Shown here one piece after another: positions 10,857 to 22,600 of a DNA stretch of 64,000 nucleotides (position 1 is the stretch's first letter; the number at the start of each line of letters is the position of its first letter). The DNA is from Hypericum androsaemum. Taxonomy: Eukaryota > Streptophyta > Magnoliopsida > Malpighiales > Hypericaceae. The stretch spans positions 5,448,707 to 5,512,706 of the forward strand of contig OZ023182.1 of the NCBI GenBank assembly GCA_963995505.1, in the 5' to 3' direction. The notes under the pieces were generated by a model. That model was not told where the DNA came from, searched no databases, and worked only from the letters and a program-made list of their open reading frames with translations. Both the position numbers and the translations under genes were made by a program.

Positions 10857-11941
10857 GGGAAAATTATTGTCAGGCCTCTGATGTTTGGCATATTTGCCTC
10901 TCATCTCATGTATTTCGAAAATTGATTAAAAACTCCCTAAGGTTTGGAGAAATTATACTCAGAGGCCTCTCGCTGACGTCAGCAATTTTTCATTGAAATG
11001 GCCAAAATACCCTTGGAAAAATAAAAAAAACTATCTTCTTCAACCTCTAGATAGAACACTATAAAACAAAACCCAGAAATTAATAGATCCACTAAACCAA
11101 GAACCGAACTCAGAAATAAATAAAAATGAACAAGACTCCGATGAAATCAAGACCGAATCTCCCTCATCGTCTGGAAGGCCTTCACCGCGGGGAACCGGAG
11201 GCGCTCCTCCAGAACCTCCGCTACTTCGCCCGCTCCAAGGAGTCCGAGATCGAGGATGTCTGCAAGGCTCACTGATAGGACTTTATACTCACCATCGACG
11301 ACCTCCGATCTCTCATTTCCGATGCTGAATCCCTCAAGTCCGCACTCTCTGACTCCAACTCCAAGCTCTAGTCCCTCGCCGGCCCTCTCCTCGCCTACCT
11401 CGAGGTGTAGACTATCTCTGGTAATGTTAAACTCGCTCTTGCTGCCGCTGCCACCTGCTCCTCTCGGACGCCAACACGCCGTCGACTACTCTCAGGAGGA
11501 TGCTGGAGCGACGAATCCCGGAGATCCGGTCCCACATCGAGAGGAAAGTCAATAAGAACTTTGGCGACTAGCTGGTGGAGGTCTGCGTGGTGAGCCAGAA
11601 CCTCGGTTTGGGGGAGCTTGCTGGTGGGAGGTTAGCTTGCGTGGTCCAAGTAGTTAGGTTTTGGATTTTCTATTTGGGTAATTTTAATTGAAGTTGAAGT
11701 TTGGATCGATGGTGAAAACAGGAGAAAGAGTATAAGGGAAAAAGATGACCCTCAATTTTTTTATTTTTTCCAAGGGTATTTTGGTCATTTCAATGAAAAA
11801 ATGAAAAAAAATTGCTGACGTCAGCGAGGGACCTCTGAGTATAATTTCTTCAAACCTCAGAAAATTTTTAATCAATTTTTGAAATACATGGGGGTGAGAG
11901 GCGAATATGCCAAATACCGGAGGCCTAACATTAATTTCCCC
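10857..11941. mobile_element. Pack-MULE carrying a SEC15 fragment
   Basis: Inverted arms of about 180 bp start GGGAAAATTATTGTCAGGCC on the left and GGGGAAATTAATGTTAGGCC on the right. Both contain TTGGCATATT and GCTGACGTCAGCAATTTTT. Direct repeats CATTAAGTA (10848-10856) and TATTAAGTA (11942-11950) form a 9-bp target duplication with one mismatch, as Mutator-type transposases make. There is no transposase inside. The whole interior is taken up by an exocyst SEC15 pseudogene. Confidence 0.93.
11155..11609 (+). pseudogene. captured exocyst subunit SEC15 (SEC15B-like) fragment
   Basis: SEC15 is an exocyst tethering subunit acting at the plasma membrane. The translation shows PEALLQNLRYFARSKESEIE, DVCKAH, DLRSLISDAESLKSALSDSN and, after a frame change, RIPEIRSHIERKVNKNFGD and VVSQNLG, which are collinear with the N-terminal third of plant SEC15. 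At least five in-frame stops and at least two frame changes (near 11180 and 11455) make it non-functional. The stops sit where the family has Gln (TAG for CAG, three times) and Trp (TAG for TGG). No introns are visible; this part of plant SEC15 genes is typically a single exon. Confidence 0.9.
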
Positions 11942-12789
11942 TATTAAGTATTAACCATTTTTATCTAGCTGGTTCCAACGAGTTTAGTTTTTTTCAGTTC
12001 CGTCTTAACGGAGCAATCTCATTGTGGATTGTACTGTTGCCGAGACCTGCAGGCACTGTAGCTGTTGTCCGGCGATATTTTTTGGCCATGACGGCCACCA
12101 AAACATCCCCAACCGCCTAGGGTTCATACTTTAGTATATAGGAGGTCATGAAGCTGATTTCCAACAATGTTTAAAAAAAAGTACATTTTAGTATTCTATA
12201 GTTTTATATTTTTCAAATTTAAGCCATGTAGTTTAAAATTATGTTTTTAAGCCCTGTAGTTTTTTTTTTCAAACATGCCCCAATCCCTGGCAGCACGAGT
12301 AGCTACCCGACTATTTGGTCGTCCACGTTGGTTCCACATCCTCCTAAACGACATCGTTTGGCGTCCTACGTGGATGATTTATTGTTTAAGTCTTCGCTGA
12401 CGTGGCATGGGACAAATTACCAAATTAATCTCAATTTTTAAACAAATTTTCAAAAACCCCTTCTTCCACCCTTCGTCTTCTTCCACCCTTCAATGTGAAC
12501 AACCTTTCCCTTTAAAAAAATGTGAACAACCTCCATCAACTTCAACCACATACATCAATTATCATGTTTCGCCAATTACTGGGAAAAAGTCTTTTTCTTG
12601 AAACTTATCAATAAGCCCTAGTACTCTCCCTCTAAAACACCCACGGCCACACCTCTCTCTCTCTCCAACTAACTCCCAAAAAATGAAGAAACCCCAAAAA
12701 CCTAGAAGACAATAAGCCATGGGAAGCAGCCAGGCTTCGGTCTGGGCGTAGCCGACGAACGAGCCATCGGGGGCGAGCCTAGGGGAGGG

Positions 12790-13075
12790 TGTGATGATCC
12801 AAGGAAGAAGAAGATTGTTCCAAGAACAGAAAGAGAAGAATATGAGAGGGAAAATGAGAGAACGAGAGAGAACGATTAGGAATTGTATTATTGGGATAAT
12901 TGTTCAGATGATCGATACAATTGGATAACTCCTATTTATAGTTGAGTTAGTCAATCGGCTATAACTAATCCGCTACTATTACTAACTAGTATCTCTTTGG
13001 GCTTCCTTGGGCTTGACACAGTTGACCGGCCCACTCGTGGATTGACTTGATCCAACTTGGCTAAGGCTCGTGACA
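12790..13075. mobile_element. possible solo LTR inside the long-inverted-repeat element
   Basis: A 286-bp block begins TGTGATGATCC and ends GGCTCGTGACA, the TG...CA ends expected of an LTR. It contains a CTATTTATAG TATA-like motif and differs in texture from the GC-rich flanks. The adjacent 5-bp sequences (GAGGG and AAGAG) do not match, so the insertion is not proven. Confidence 0.4.
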
Positions 13076-13377
13076 AAGAGCGAGACGAGGATCAAGAAGT
13101 CCCAGAAATGAGCAGGAACAACCATAGGTGAACGAACCTGGTCGGGACCTTCACGGCGGCCTCCTCGCATTGGTTTCTCTACAGGGTTCTTGTAACATGA
13201 AATGTCAGTTTAATTAACCAGCTTAATTGGGTTGGTCTTAATTAATTACAAATTTTCTTCTTCTTTTGGAATTTTGGGATGGTAATTTTGGGTGGAGCGG
13301 AGCTTTGGACAAAGTGGGAGAGAGAGAGAGGAAGCCTTCTGAGTTTTTATTTTGGGACCATGGTCTTCAATTTAATT

Positions 13378-13535
13378 ACCTCCTCTCGTTTAACTTTTGA
13401 ACCAATACTGTTGTTGTTTTATTTTTGTGTTGATGTGGGAGGTAATTCCTCTCGTGTAACTTTTGAACCAATACTGTTGTTGTTTTATTTTTGTGTTGAT
13501 GTGGGAGGATGAGGATGAAGATGAAGATGAAGATG
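13378..13535. repeat. two 66-bp tandem copies followed by a GATGAA microsatellite
   Basis: The block containing AACTTTTGAACCAATACTG recurs with a period of 66 bp (13378-13443, 13444-13509), nearly identical. It runs into ATGAAGATGAAG repeats to about 13535. Confidence 0.85.
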
Positions 13536-13971
13536 AAGGTGGCAGATAGTAGGTGAACCATTTTTTGAAAATATGTAAAAAATTTGGGATTGTTTGGTAA
13601 TTTTACTGCATGACACATCATCAACAACTTGAAAAATGAAATCGCCACATGAGACGCTAAACGATAAAATTTTGTACATGTGGAGCCAACGTGGATGGAC
13701 AAGTGGTCGAGCAGTTACCCAAGCTGCCCGGGACTGAGGCATGTTTGGGCAAAAAAAAACCACAGGGATTAAAAATATAATTTTAAACAACATGGACTTA
13801 ATTTGAAAAATGTGAAACTACAGGGTACTAAAGTATATATATATTTTTTAAATGCTGTCGAATCGACAATTCAACCATTTCGACTGCCAACAGGTCAATA
13901 TAATGGGTCATTTTATATGCGAAGCTGGAGAGCGCGCGAATCATCCTAATTCAGTTTCAACCAAGTGTTTC

Positions 13972-14465
13972 TTTTTTCTTTTTTTATTTTTGGGTGGGCG
14001 GGTAGTTTATAGGCGGGGGTGACGGTTTGGGCTCTCTTAGGTTTCTCTTTTGGGCTTCGGCTGTATCAGGGGCGGTGCTTAGAGTTCATCATGGCAGTGT
14101 TATCGATTGGTTCTCTTTTTCCTGATCCGGTTTACCATGTCAGGGTGGGTTTACAGATCAAATTTTTTAACGAGGCCATCGTCTGCAACCTTGTATTGTC
14201 CTACAAGGGTGACTCTATGCATTGAGAGTAGGTCTAGGTGGGTAGTGTCCCTGTACTGTTGTACGGCAGACGATATAGGTTGGGTAGTTAGTTAGATGGC
14301 TAGTTGTAGGAGTTGGTGGGTGGGCCTAGGTGAGTAGTCTCTCTAATGCACTATTGTGCTTTGGAGTAGTTTAGGGCTGTCTTTTCGTGCTTTGTATGCT
14401 TGTGTCTTATGGTTGTATTGATGTTTATCCTATCTTAATGAAATGAAATCTTTTCCCGTAAAAAA
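13972..14465 (+). mobile_element. 5'-truncated non-LTR retroelement with target duplication
   Basis: The insert ends in AATGAAATGAAATC and a short A tract. It is flanked by AACCAAGTGTTTC (13959-13971) and AACCAAGTGGTTC (14466-14478), a 13-bp direct repeat with one mismatch. No long open frame exists, so it is a LINE 3' end or a SINE-like derivative in plus orientation. Confidence 0.75.
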
Positions 14466-14619
14466 AACCAAGTGGTTCATTCTGTTCCAGATCAGTTCAA
14501 CCAGATAATTTAAAAAATTTATTTTTGGTTCTTATGGTTTAGCTGTTTTCGAATTATGATATATGGTGTACTTAGCAGTCTAGAAAACTGGTTATGAGGC
14601 CTAATTGAGAGTCACATAA

Positions 14620-15003
14620 GATCACCCACAATGGTGACTTTTCTTTAATCTGGTCAAGGAAGAGGACAAAAAAAGAATTTCAAAAAAGTGAAAATAAAAT
14701 GCAACTCTCGCCCTGGCGGTGTACAGGGCTTGTCAGCCGCCACTGACACAAGCCCGGGTTAACCATTTTTTTTCATTTCTAATCTAATTTATTGACACTT
14801 GTCACAATATTATTCAATAAAAATTTTAAAATTCATATTGTTTTATTCTCTATAAATTGAGCCTAATATTTTTAATTCGTATAGAGTATAATTTTTAAAT
14901 TCTCTATGAAAATTCGTATAAATAATACATGTATGTGCATGAGAGAGAAATTAATTATCTATTTGATAACCTGGTCTTGACCAGGTTACCACTGTGATTG
15001 GGA
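14620..15003. mobile_element. candidate Harbinger-related MITE
   Basis: A non-coding AT-rich block is bounded by ATCACCCACAATGGTGAC on the left and, inverted, by CCCAATCACAGTGGTAACC. It contains AGAGAAATTAATTAT, also found beside the Harbinger ORF remnant near 31410 and, in degenerate form, near 18070. The resemblance between the ends is moderate and no 3-bp duplication could be confirmed. Confidence 0.35.
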
Positions 15004-15049
15004 AATTTTTTTTTGAGGAGGAAACATAATTATATATTGATCATCAAAG

Positions 15050-15389
15050 TCGAATCTCGTTGCCTTTCTGGTGGTTGCATGTGGAGAATCTTGTCTTGGT
15101 TGAATTTTGTCGATCTTGGCTCTCATTTGCGTGTATCTCGTATGTATTCAAATGCCCACGAGCTCGTCTCGTGGTTATTAGCCGTAGCTTTGTCTCGGCA
15201 GAATCTCGCCCGGTCGTTTGGCTTTCATGCCTTCTCAACTGCCCATCGCTCTCCCCTGTACCACTTTGCAGTCATTGGATTGGCTATCGTCTTCTGTTTG
15301 GTCTTGTCATCTTATGTCTCTATTTTTATCTTTGCTGTATTGAAACCTTTGTTTAATATAGGCCTTGAGCCATCTTTATCACTAAAAAA
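15050..15389 (+). mobile_element. short non-LTR element nested in the LINE 3' region
   Basis: A 340-bp block ends in CACTAAAAAAAA and is flanked by ATCAAAGT on both sides. It is related, in inverted orientation, to 18384-18722: both translate to W-H/R-VENLVxV...WLSxxCIxYxFxCP. It is probably the 3' end of a short LINE or SINE family. No function is suggested for the translation. Confidence 0.6.
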
Positions 15390-16118
15390 AATCAAAGTGG
15401 AACATGTTACATCATATCAAGTGAAAGCACCTCTAGTAGAAAGGAAGGGGCAGATGAATACAGTCTAAAGACATCCCCATCTACCATACTCGACTTAACT
15501 AGAGTGTGGGCTACTCTATTTGCTGCCGCTTGACAAAGGAGAAGGAATGGTCTTCTAGCTCCGCCAGCCTGTAACAGATATCTTCAATTAGAGTGGAAAG
15601 ATCACTCCGGTTATAGGAATTACTTTGTAGAGCTAGAATGATGGGCTGATAATCAGATTCGAAGATGATTCTTGACAGACCTATCGATAAGGTCACGTCT
15701 ACTCCCAACTTTACACCTAAGGCTTTCAGCAGGGTGGGATGTTTTGTTAGCTGAAACACTTGTACGGCTACAGCTATGAACACTCTGTTCTCATCTTGGA
15801 TCACTACGGCTACTTAGCAAGTACCTTCGTTCATGGTACCGATGTCTGAGTTGATTTTAAGCCATCACGGACGGGGGGGAGGGGGGGACCAAACAATGGG
15901 ATGTGATGCTTGGCTCGGACCTTCAAGGTGGGTAGCTTAGAGTCCTGGAGGAATTTTTGAGCTACTTGCATTTTCTCATGTAAGTCCACCCGGTCATTAG
16001 GCCTAAAGACCATAGAATTCATGTACTTCCAAATACCCCACAAGACAGCGACCTGTTTGCATAGCTTCACTTTGTCACAGCCCGCTGAGACGGTTGCCCA
16101 CCTTACCAGGAAGGAAGC

Positions 16119-16367
16119 TGTGATACCCAAAAAATGATATGTTCTGTTTGAAAGTCTTAAGTAATTTGATTAGTACTATTCATACCAACTTCTTTTCTGG
16201 CATACATCTTGAGAGAACTCCAAGGTTAAATGCGTTTGACCGGGAGTAGGATTAGGATGGGTGACCTCAGAGAAGTTTTTTGGGATGCATGCGAGTGAGG
16301 ACAAAGGACGCTGGAAAAGACTCGTGTTGGTCTGTGGAGATAGTCGGTCGGATCACGGGGCATTACA
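16119..16367. mobile_element. Cassandra-type solo LTR with 5S rRNA-like core
   Basis: The 249-bp block starts TGTGATACCC and ends GGGGCATTACA and lies within the LINE. It contains GAACTCCAAGGTTAA, GGATGGGTGACCTC and neighbouring bases matching the internal promoter part of 5S rRNA, as in Cassandra TRIM LTRs. It is about 90% like the LTRs at 38743-39353. The flanking pentamers GAAGC and GAAAT match only in part, so the duplication has decayed. Confidence 0.85.
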
Positions 16368-18040
16368 GAAATAGTGGATGCTGGAGTTACGTCCAATCCC
16401 ATACTGGCCCATATTTGTCAGATCCTCGGGCATAGGATAAATAGATGGCATCAGGTTTCCTCTTCTTGGTGACACAGAGGGCATAGTGGGTCCACATCGA
16501 TCCCTCTTTTCCTGAGGTTTATCCTCACAAGAAGGTTATTGTCCATAATTCTCTACATTAATACCTTCATCTGAGGTGGACAGTCCAACTGATGCCAACC
16601 TGTATCCCCCAGTCTGACTTGTTGCTGAGGAATTATACTACCTGAAGCGTTCCACCACTGTGAGAAGTCCACATGGTAGCTGCTTTTTACATTGTACCTC
16701 CCGTCTAGCGAATATTTCTATCTCAAAATGTCCTCCAGACGACGAGGGCTGAGGTGTATGGCAGAAATAGAGCTCACTTCTTCCGGCCGAAGATAGAGTG
16801 TAAGAGGGCTTCATTCCACTGGAGAGAGTCTTGTATAATTAATTGCTCAACACTTTGGAACTGGACTGAACTAGGGCAAAAGTAGGATGGTCGGCTTGAT
16901 GGAATTCTGGGGGCCCAAGAGCCATACCATATGTTAATTGCTTGACCATTCCCAACCCGCCATTCTAGTCCATCCTCGAGAAGGGAGAGGCATGCCTTGA
17001 TGCTACGCTACCCATAACTAGGTGCATAACAAACCAGAGCTTGCAAAAGATTGCATCGAGAGTAATATTTCGATTTAAGCACCCGAGCGGCTAGAGAGGA
17101 GGGACAGTTTAGTAGCCGCCAACTTTGTTTGGCTAACATAGCGCAATTGAAGTTTTCCAAACCCATGCCCCCATTAGACTTAGGCTGACACATCTGATCC
17201 CAACTCCTCCAATGTAACTTCTGCTCCCTATTGGTACTTCCCCAAAAGAAGTCCCCCAACCTTTGCTCAATACGATTACAGGTCTTTGCAGGTAATAAAA
17301 AATAGCCCATAATATTGGAAGGAATAGACTGCAATACCGATTTGATGAGGGTCTCCCGACCCGCTTTGGATAAGCATCGCTCTTTCTAGTTACCCATTTT
17401 GTCTCGATCTCTTCAAAAATAAGTTTCTTCGAGCTACCTATCAGGGTAGGCAAGCCGAGGTACTTTTTGCCCTCCATACTAAGCCGTATATTTAGAATCC
17501 CCTGTAGATGCTCGATCATATGATTAGAGACATTCTTGCTATACATCACCGAGCTCTTTTATAAGTTAACTTTCTGTCCTGAGGCATTTTCATAGACTGA
17601 TAAAATGCTCGTAATACACTGTAGCTCTATTTCTGTTGTCCGAGCAAATAAAAGTGCATCATTTGCAAAGAACAAGTGAGTAATAGATGGGGCTGATCGC
17701 GCAACCTTGATGCCATGAATAACACATGCGACCTCAAATTGAGAAAGCAGACCCGCTAAACCTTTCGCACAGAAAAGGAGAAGATATGGAGAGAGGGGAT
17801 CCCCTTGCCGTAGACCTGGGCTAGGTGTAAAGTAAGGCCCCACTTTACCATTTACCTGAATTGCCTGCTGAACTGTGGAAACACATCGCATCACTAGATT
17901 GACAAAGGAACCGGGGAAGCCAAGAGCAAGCATCATATGTTCAAGAAAGGGCCATTCAATTTGGTCGTATGCTTTGGCCATATCAAGCTTCAGTGCGTAA
18001 CATCCCTTACGACCTTGCTTTCTCTTCAGATGGAAAAATA

Positions 18041-18383
18041 TTTTGTTAGATTGAGTTATATGTGTATAAGAAAAAATTAATTATTTAATTAGTGACCTCT
18101 TTACACAAGGTCACCACTAAGATGTGCCACCACTTGAAAAGTGGGACCCAACTGACCATTCAAAAGCCCATGAGTTTGCATTTTGGCTCACTTTGACGGC
18201 CCAAACAGATAGGCCATGATTCCACATGAAAGCCCATTAATTAGGATCTGGAAATCCGACCAAAAAGATGAAAGAAAATCCTCGAGGCTCATTTGAAACC
18301 CGTAAAAATAGTACAGTAAGCCAACTTTCATGCCCAAAAAGAGTCATATGGCCCAAATGTGAGCCCAAGATATTGTCTTGCGA
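18041..18383. other. repeat-derived spacer
   Basis: The left part (18060-18125) has AATTAATTATTTAATTAGTGACC and GGTCACCAC, resembling the ends of the candidate Harbinger MITE. The remainder has no recognised feature. Confidence 0.35.
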
Positions 18384-18722
18384 GTTTTTTTAGGGATAAA
18401 AGTGGCGTGAAGCCTATATAATAAACGAGTTACTGAACAGTAAAGAAAAATAAAGACATAAAACAAGAAATTCAAGTAGAAAACAAAAGCCAGTCTGATG
18501 ACGGCAGGGTGGCACAAGGGGGGAGCGATGGGCAGTCGAGAAAGCACGAAGGCCAACAATCTGGGAAGATTTCTGCCGAAGCAAGCTTCGGCCAATAATC
18601 TCAAGACATCGTCAATAGGGCATCTGAATGCATACAAGATACACTCAGATGAGAGCCAAGGTCGACGTAAATCGACAGAGACAAGGTTCTCCACCCGCAA
18701 CCACTGAACATGCAATGAGATC
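18384..18722 (-). mobile_element. short non-LTR element, inverted relative of 15050-15389
   Basis: The poly-T at 18384-18391 followed by AGGGATAAAAGTGGCGTGAAGCC is the antisense of a 3' end of the form GGCTTCACGCCACTTTTATCCCTA-A(n). The body translates on the minus strand like the nested copy at 15050. The 5' limit is approximate. It may extend toward 19120, where low-complexity hydrophobic open frames continue. Confidence 0.5.
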
Positions 18723-19609
18723 CGAAAGGATCTCAGATCAGCAAAAGTCGATCCAAGCAAAATCATAAGCAGAAAATAAAAAGCAAAAACTCGACGCGGT
18801 CACCAAACAACTGTGGCTTGGGAACATGACTCAAATCGAACCTAGGTCGATCTAAGCAAAAATCTCTAATAAAAAACTGAAGCCAAACGAAGTCACGAAG
18901 TACGTGTGACTCGATAGCAAAAGCGACACACATAGAAAGAAACAAACTACAATAAAAACAATAAAATGGTGATTGTCGGACCGGCGAATTACTGACGGCG
19001 AATCAGGTCTATTCGAACGATGGCGAGCTGTGGCGAGGATGATTGTCGGAGGAAGAGTTGTGATGAGCAGTGGAAGGAGACACGCAAATATTATTACGGG
19101 ACAAATAGAAAAAAGCAAATAAAAGGTCCACGTTGTACACTACTCTAGATGAAAGGAGTTACCTTTAAAAAAAATTAAAAGTATTGTTTTAAAAAAAGTG
19201 CTATGACTAGTTGTTCGATCAGATCGCGACCCGTACCAAGACCAAGTCATTTGTGTACCAATACTCAGAGGGTGGTTGGATCAACCTTGGATCAATCGGT
19301 ATTAGATTAAATTGGAGTTTTGATAGATTAAAGTAATTAATTTAAGATTTTGATACTTGTAAATGATAAATTTTGTAACAAAATTAAAAGATATTTAAAA
19401 CTATCTAACATTTTCATGCTAAAATATAATTATTTAAAAAAATTATCATTCGTCTTCCAATCTATTTATTAAAATATTGATAAAAATGAGTTTATCCACA
19501 AAAATAAAAGTTTCAAAATTCGTTGCTATAAAAAAATGAGCCCATCCCAATTAGAAATGGGCCAAAATTCGTTGCTTTCATATATCCAAAATGTTTCATG
19601 ATATCTTGC
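18723..19609. other. no gene recognised
   Basis: Mixed repeat-like and AT-rich DNA downstream of MSL copy B. No supported coding sequence. Confidence 0.45.
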
Positions 19610-22600
19610 TTATTGAGGGTCGCTGTGACATTCAATTTTGAGGTCGTCAATTACACCGTTGACCTCATCGAGCAGCTCCTGCCTGCGCTTCTTCCTATCC
19701 CCTCCGTCGTAGAAGTTGACCACATGGTCAACGTATATCCCCACGCTCTTATCCTTCCGGTCAACGTCCTCCACCAATATGGTATAGTCATTGAAACGCC
19801 AATATTTAGGCCTACTCTTCAAATACCTGAAATAACAATCCAAAATAGAGTAAATAACTAAAATTTTAAATTGGGAGCCACGTAAAATTTTAAATGCTGA
19901 TAAATCTAATATTTTTTTTGAACTTACTCTTCTATTCTGCTTTTGAATTCTTTGACAGTGTTGGGTTCCGTACTTGCAGAAATGGTAAATTCTACGGAAT
20001 CACTAGTTTCCGGAACTCCAAAATAATTTGTGATGCATTTGGTCAATAATACTCCATTTGGGTAGAACAACGTCTGCCCGTTCGATTTCTTGAAGATGGT
20101 GCTTAGTATGTTCATGTCTTGAACAAGAACCTGAAATTAACAACATTCTATCTTAATAAAAAAAAATCAAGTTTGAATCTTCGAAAATACTTGAGTGTTA
20201 AATAGGAACAGTTCGGTACCAATTCCTCTTTGTCGTCAATAGAGACAAGATCTCCAACGTCGAAGGGACGAACAACGAAGACGAATATGACGGATTCGAA
20301 GATCGTCTTGGCGGTGTTGTTGAACATAAAATTGAGGGCGACGATTTGGGTGGCGATGAGGAGCATCACTTTGGTCGTCAAGAATCCCATTACAAGTAAC
20401 CACACCACCGATATAACGACCAGTGCGGTGGCCGACACAATTTTGTTCAAGTCTCCGACGACGTTGTCTCTACCGTTGATTGTCCGGAGCAACAGCAACC
20501 GGTCAATGTAAATTTTGATCTGCATATCAACACAAACAAAATTAATATTAGCAGAATCTAATAATATAATGAAGAGTATTGAAACACAAAATGTGAATAT
20601 TTAAAGTTGGGGTCCATTTAAATTAATTTATTCATCAAAATTCAGACAGGTCCCGGAAAAATTGAGTAGGGACGTATTGATCGGGACTTGTTTCTAGTAA
20701 TAATCTTAATTAATAACTATTATTTGCCTACTTATTTCAACCAAACATATCTTTTTCATCCATGAGCTGGCCTGAGACTAGAAACGAGACAAGTTCCTTT
20801 CAAATAATATCTGCAACTTGCAACCACTGAACGCTACTTCATTATATCATCTTCGGATTAGGAAAATACATCCAGCGACGACCCTTATGTTGCCTATTGG
20901 TGACTAGTAAGCAACAGCCAAAACTTGGTTCATTTATTCTACCATATGGAAACAAAAGAAAAGTACACACGGCCAAATAGCGATGCGGCAAATTTCAACC
21001 ACGAAAGTATCAAAATTTTATGTAATTTTAATAGTTTTCGAGTTTCGAATTATAGAAACAGAGACATAATAAATAAGAGAAAATTGTTGCATGTAGATGT
21101 AAATGGAGAAGTAATTTACCACCCATTTTCTGAAATACGACCTGCTAATCTGTCCAACACCTCCTTCCTCCACGCCCACAGGAATCCTGTTCTTATATCC
21201 TTCCTTCAATGAAGCCATTACCTTATCTGTGTCGACGTACCTGTATCAACCGATTGGTAGGCTAATGAGATAAGATTTACAGTATATATTTCATTTTGTT
21301 TTTTATTAAAACATTGTTACTTGATATGTTGTGATTATTACCTAACAAAGTTTTCCATATCAAATTTTAATATGAATAATTTTTTAGACTCGTTAATTTT
21401 ATAGTCTTATTTATACAACAATCAACGTTTTAAATAGGGAATATGATAATCATCGTTAGAAAGCTCCTTTTACATAGGATTCAATGTGCACTAGAGCTTC
21501 GAGAATTATACATAGAGAAAATTACATTTTGCTACCATGTGATTTAACAATTTGATACATCTATACTTGCGGTTTACAACATATCAAAAAGATCCTCATG
21601 GTTTCAAGGGCTTGACATTTACAACTCGGGTAGTTTCAAACGACGCCTTTTTTTGCGCTTACGTGGTGTGGATAAACGACTTATCTCGTAGATGCTCACT
21701 TCGAAATCACTAGGATCTTTTTGATGTGTTTTAAACTATAAGTCTATACGTGTCAAATCGCCAAACAATTTGGTACTAAAGTGTACTTTTTCTTTATATA
21801 TGTAAACTTCACTGGAAAAAAATGGCGAGCATTGCTTACTTGGCGTCGTAGCTGCCGGCGATCCTAGCGAAGAGCTCGTTGGCGGTGGCGCGGGCCACCC
21901 TCTCCGGGCTAACATCTCTCAATTCGCCGTCCACGACCACCGTCAGCTCCGTCCTGGTAAGTGTATCGACAAGCTTAGGTGGGGTCCACCTCCGGACCTT
22001 CTCCTTGAGCATGAAGTCATCCGTCACCTTCTCCACCTTCCCCTCCTCCTCGCGCGGCGGCCCCGCCACCGGCGCGCTGTTATCCCACACGCTCTTGAGC
22101 GCCTCCTGGTCAACGATCGAGTCAACGATCCGCTGCCTCGACCTCTCCACGATGAAGTCGTAAGCCGCCAGCTCCATCAGGATGGTCTTGGCCCACCAAA
22201 TCCCGGCACCGACCAGGCAACCTGCGAGCGCCCTCGTGGTGTGGTCGAGGACCTTTCTGGTGTCTCTGGTCCGGTGATCTCCGGTCCGGCCGAGCAACAG
22301 CCCCCACGCCATAAGAACCGAGGCGAACCAGACCAAAACCTGGAAGCTGGTTCTCAACCCGAAGGAAATGTGTGTGAACTTCTCCCTCGGGGTGAAGGTC
22401 CAAACCGAGCCGTCTTCTTTACTCCACTTCGCGATAAGGTCAACGCTTCCGTTGATAAGGAAGATGGCCGCGTTGACTACCCACTCGGAGGCCAGCCGGC
22501 CTCCGAGGATCACGAAGAGCAAGAGGCACCATTTCCACCCCGGGAGATCCCATATGGAGTGGTGCTTCCACGAGTCAACGGTCAAATTCGCCACGAGCAG

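Larger units (their letters stand above)
12171..13852. mobile_element. third long-inverted-repeat element (MULE-like)
   Basis: Left arm (12171 to about 12470) and right arm (about 13555-13852) are inverted copies. Both carry TTTAGTA, TTTTTCAAAT, an AAACATGCC motif and CCACGTTGG-TCCACAT. No target duplication was found. The interior at 12620-13330 is a non-coding mosaic that includes an LTR-like segment and a GC-rich stretch that may be captured, but the source gene was not recognised. Confidence 0.7.
15005..18040 (-). mobile_element. LINE (L1-type) retrotransposon, 5'-truncated and inactive
   Basis: The poly-T at 15006-15014 is the antisense of its poly-A tail. Reading leftward on the minus strand from 18040 there are reverse transcriptase motifs (MAKAYDQIEWPFL, GLRQGDPLSPYLLLFCAKGL, HLFFANDALLFAR), thumb and connection sequence (KYLGLPTLIG, QSIPSNIMGYFLLP), zf-RVT-like sequence, and an RNase H-like domain at 15511-15804 (GLSRIIFESDYQPI). 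The catalytic FADD motif reads FAND and several frameshifts and stops break the frame. The endonuclease half is missing. Two later insertions lie inside it (15050-15389 and 16119-16367). Confidence 0.9.

Noticed and set aside
13485..13793. Overlapping 100-codon minus-strand frames near 13.4-13.8 kb
   Set aside because: They run through a GATGAA microsatellite, a 66-bp tandem repeat and an inverted-repeat arm of a transposon; the coding look comes from repeat composition.
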